Source of the DNA: Candidatus Poribacteria bacterium | Lineage (GTDB): Bacteria > Poribacteria > WGA-4E > WGA-3G | Reading direction: 5' to 3' | Assembly: GCA_022394755.1 (NCBI GenBank) | Contig: JAGFCA010000171.1 | Coordinates: forward strand, 1-36,525 | Length of the DNA: 36,525 nt | Shown: one piece after another, positions 34,339 through 36,525 of the stretch | How the letters are laid out: each line of letters opens with the position of its first letter | Numbering within the stretch: the stretch's first letter is position 1 | Notes under the pieces: model-generated | What the model saw: only the letters and a program-made list of their open reading frames with translations | The model's database searches: none | What the model was told of the DNA's origin: nothing | Translations under genes and position numbers: made by a program

Positions 34339-34521
34339 GTGTATTATATCGGGAAAACTCTGGAACTTATGGGAATAGTTTGTGCTGGTGCAGCACTCTT
34401 CATCGGCATTGTTAATCCTTATGGATACACCGAAACACAAGCAATGGGTGCTGAAATGGGGTTTTTGGCACTCGGGATAATCGTATTCTTCATCGGTAGA
34501 CAGATAGAGAAACAGCAATAA
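34339..34521 (+). CDS. small two-helix membrane protein
   Basis: About 60 aa from GTG 34339 (reads YYIGKTLELMGIVCAG), with GGGG about 5 nt upstream. ATG 34309 with GAGG before it is the alternative, giving 70 aa, but it lies in the terminator hairpin. Two hydrophobic helices (GIVCAGAALFIGIV and FLALGIIVFFIGRQI) are joined by a short polar loop, and the tail is EKQQ. Family not recognised. Confidence 0.6.
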   Translation: MYYIGKTLELMGIVCAGAALFIGIVNPYGYTETQAMGAEMGFLALGIIVFFIGRQIEKQQ

Positions 34522-34584
34522 ATTATCTCCTCCAACCAACAATCTTTTTCCTACCTTATTATTATCCATTTCTTATATAGTTGG

Positions 34585-34601
34585 ATCGGTAAAAGACCGA
34601 T
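34585..34601. other. short hairpin ATCGGT/ACCGAT
   Basis: Perfect 6-bp arms around AAAAG lie between convergent genes. No T run follows on either strand, so its role as terminator is doubtful. Confidence 0.3.
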
Positions 34602-34635
34602 TATACACGCTCATATTAGCTTAAGTAATCCTCTG

Positions 34636-35712
34636 TCATTCATCCACATGTAGTAGGGTATCTGCCTGAATGTATCCGTAGATTGGTATACGAATTGGTG
34701 TGACAGTGGCAGAAGTTGTAATATGTATCTCTTCACGTAATAAGTCAGTTGAATTCTCTACATCCCATGTCACTTTATACGATCTTATAATATTTGACGG
34801 ATCGACGGTTGATTGTTCGACATCTGTCATATCAATTATCTCTATGTATTTCGGAGTCCGAATTCGAACTACTTTAAAGTCTATTTTAGATGACAGTGTA
34901 AATTGTAGAGAGGGATTTATCCCGGCGTTTACCAGACCAAACGAGAGACTCTCAGGTTCAACGTTTACCGGTTTTACAATTCTTGCTGAAACGGGTAATG
35001 TTATGGTACGGTCATTTGGAAACGCGATTGTTAGTAATGTTGAAAAGAGAGCATCGGAACTTTCAGGATTGAGCATATCAAAAAGATTATATCTCTTTGG
35101 AATTTCCAATTGAATCGTGATGGTAAAATAGTTCTCTTCTGAATCAGGCACCAACTTCCAATTTAACATCAGGTTTTCAGATGGCAGTAAACGGATCTCT
35201 TCTGAATTTAAAGAGTCGTTTACACGTAACCTTATATGTCTCTCATAGAATACCTCTGGTAGAATCTCTCCAAAATCACATATTTCAGCACTCAAAGTTG
35301 CAAACCGTATTGCCTTAGCAGTGATTGTAACATAGAGCTGCGGTGTCTTGGGACTATCAGTAAAAAGAATGGCAGTGGATGTAGTTTCAGTATCAGGTAG
35401 GTATAGTGGATTAAGGATAACACTGAACGTACCTGTCGTGTCTGGTTGTATAACTTTTGGTCCATCAATTTCTGCATAACTACACCCTGTTTGTATATTT
35501 TGTATATTAAGAGGTTTCTGCCCTATGTTCTGTGCAAAAAAGGTTTCTGTAACTTGTCCCTCCCATTCAGGCACTAACCCAAAATCAATTCCTTCTTGTG
35601 ATAGTTCTAACTGTCCATACGATTCTCGTTGGTTGTTAACCAGAACAATTATTAGAACTGAGATCAGCAATATCGGAAAAATGAATGTTGTTAGGATTTT
35701 ACGTTTGGACAT
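34636..35712 (-). CDS. DUF1573/ASH-like repeat protein, membrane-anchored
   Basis: 358 aa with one N-terminal membrane segment (about 7-25). The first domain reads LSQEGIDFGLVPEWEGQVTE, TFFAQNIGQKPLNI and then GCSYA, the DUF1573 pattern with its conserved Cys. Two further immunoglobulin-like units follow (CDFGEILPEVFYERHIRLRV, LSFGLVNAGINPSLQF). Such proteins are usually periplasmic, with unknown function. It is divergent from the sigma-factor gene with 160 nt between. Confidence 0.8.
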   Translation of the reverse strand: MSKRKILTTFIFPILLISVLIIVLVNNQRESYGQLELSQEGIDFGLVPEWEGQVTETFFAQNIGQKPLNIQNIQTGCSYAEIDGPKVIQPDTTGTFSVILNPLYLPDTETTSTAILFTDSPKTPQLYVTITAKAIRFATLSAEICDFGEILPEVFYERHIRLRVNDSLNSEEIRLLPSENLMLNWKLVPDSEENYFTITIQLEIPKRYNLFDMLNPESSDALFSTLLTIAFPNDRTITLPVSARIVKPVNVEPESLSFGLVNAGINPSLQFTLSSKIDFKVVRIRTPKYIEIIDMTDVEQSTVDPSNIIRSYKVTWDVENSTDLLREEIHITTSATVTPIRIPIYGYIQADTLLHVDE

Positions 35713-35872
35713 GGTATGCTTTAAGTCCTATAGGTTTCCAATTGTAAGTATAGGACTCATAAGTAATTTCTAACTCATATTATATAAAATTTGCGAATTT
35801 GGCAACCATTTTACACCTATCTTGCGTCATTATAGTTTGAATGTAATTAATCAGTTATTACTTTTCAGGTGC

Positions 35873-36525
35873 ATGATGAAAAACGACGATGTTGCAATAA
35901 TTCAACGAGTTCTCGCTGGTGATGAAACTGCATTCGCCGAACTTGTGAAAAAACATCAAAAGCCGGTTCATACACTGGCTTGGCAAAAAATCGGAGATTT
36001 CCATATCGCTGAGGATATCACACAAGACACTTTTATAAAAGTGCACCAGAGACTCTCAACACTGAAAAATCCAAATCAATTTTCTGGATGGCTATATGTA
36101 ATTACCACACGCCTGTGTGCCACATGGTTACGTAAAAATCGGATTCAGACTGAACCGTTGGAGGATTCCGATACAAGTATGATACAAAAAGATGCATATT
36201 CTCAATACATTACTGAAGATCGGCATAAAGCCTCTGTTGATGCACAACGCGAAACCGTTAGAAAGCTACTCGCAAAATTGAAGGAGAGTGAACGTACAGT
36301 GATGACGCTTTACTATCTTGGTGAAATGACGATTGAGGAAATAAGTCGATTCTTAGGTGTATCAGGAAGCACTATCAAAAGTCGTCTACGTCGTGCGCGA
36401 AATCGACTCCAAAAGGAGGAAACGATGATTAGAGAAGCACTCGAACATTTTCAAATATCACCAAACCTGACCAATAATATTATGCTGGAAGTAGCACGCC
36501 TTAAACCTACACCTTCTGGAAGTAA
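35873..36525 (+). CDS. ECF-type RNA polymerase sigma factor, 3' end outside the window
   Basis: The open frame from ATG 35873 runs through the window end (217 codons seen). Sigma region 2 reads DETAFAELVKKHQKPVHTLA, then FHIAEDITQDTFIKVHQRL and FSGWLYVITTRL. Region 4 reads LKESERTVMTLYYLGEMTIE and FLGVSGSTIKSRLRRARNRL. Standard ECF sigmas end soon after this. Here the frame continues (TMIREALEHFQISPNLTNNI) for at least 40 more codons, so a C-terminal extension is present, as in ECF families with fused sensor domains. A second ATG at 35876 is an equal start candidate. Confidence 0.93.
   Translation, partial: MMKNDDVAIIQRVLAGDETAFAELVKKHQKPVHTLAWQKIGDFHIAEDITQDTFIKVHQRLSTLKNPNQFSGWLYVITTRLCATWLRKNRIQTEPLEDSDTSMIQKDAYSQYITEDRHKASVDAQRETVRKLLAKLKESERTVMTLYYLGEMTIEEISRFLGVSGSTIKSRLRRARNRLQKEETMIREALEHFQISPNLTNNIMLEVARLKPTPSGS

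Overview
This AT-rich window (by eye around 40% G+C) reads as a stretch of chromosome from an uncultivated Gram-negative bacterium. I would guess Candidatus Poribacteria or a close relative. The reasons are lipoprotein signals, a PorV/UPF0164-type outer-membrane protein, an M6 protease with a C-terminal sorting-like domain, a CBM9 domain, an ECF sigma factor with a C-terminal extension, and many short hairpin repeats between genes. The taxonomic call is inference. Most genes are housekeeping or cell-envelope genes, and no complete transposon, phage or CRISPR array is visible.

Layout. 1-1435 has no gene. It holds two repeat families (a 53/54-nt tandem array and a 30-nt tandem triplet), then a promoter and a probable transcription attenuator leading into ileS (1436-4579). 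Leftward genes follow: a BrnT/BrnA-type toxin-antitoxin pair whose toxin carries a premature stop, a small unknown gene, and a secreted beta-propeller protein. Next come two rightward HtrA-like protease lipoproteins in tandem and a DinG-family helicase, closed by a strong terminator (to 12470). 12514-13638 is a leftward lipoprotein.

The most interesting locus is 14038-15961. A Ro60/TROVE-vWA gene, split by an apparent one-base deletion, is preceded by about 200 nt that fold as a Y RNA. A long imperfect stem encloses two tandem tRNA-like modules. Each has a T arm, an acceptor-like hairpin and a D arm in permuted order, with no anticodon arm. This fits the known pairing of bacterial Ro60 with YrlA-type Y RNAs, but the duplicated module looks unusual.

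16420-23488 is a leftward block: M6 metalloprotease, a zinc-finger/carbohydrate-binding-like fusion, a flotillin with eight 22-residue repeats, and a beta/gamma-crystallin-ThuA-like fusion. 23907-29212 holds an SdiA-regulated-like beta-propeller protein, mqnD (futalosine menaquinone pathway), a TRM11-like methyltransferase, a GcvH-like protein lacking the lipoyl lysine, an IMPACT/YigZ protein and a PorV-like barrel. 29438-32570 is a compact leftward operon ftsH-folP-acpS. 32571-33555 is gene-free with MITE-like inverted repeats. The right end has a CBM9 secreted protein, a small membrane protein, a DUF1573-like protein and the start of an ECF sigma factor that runs off the window.

Three or more copies of a small element with terminal inverted repeats around the core TGAGTTTGATA lie in the gene-free gaps near 16.0, 23.7 and 33.1 kb.
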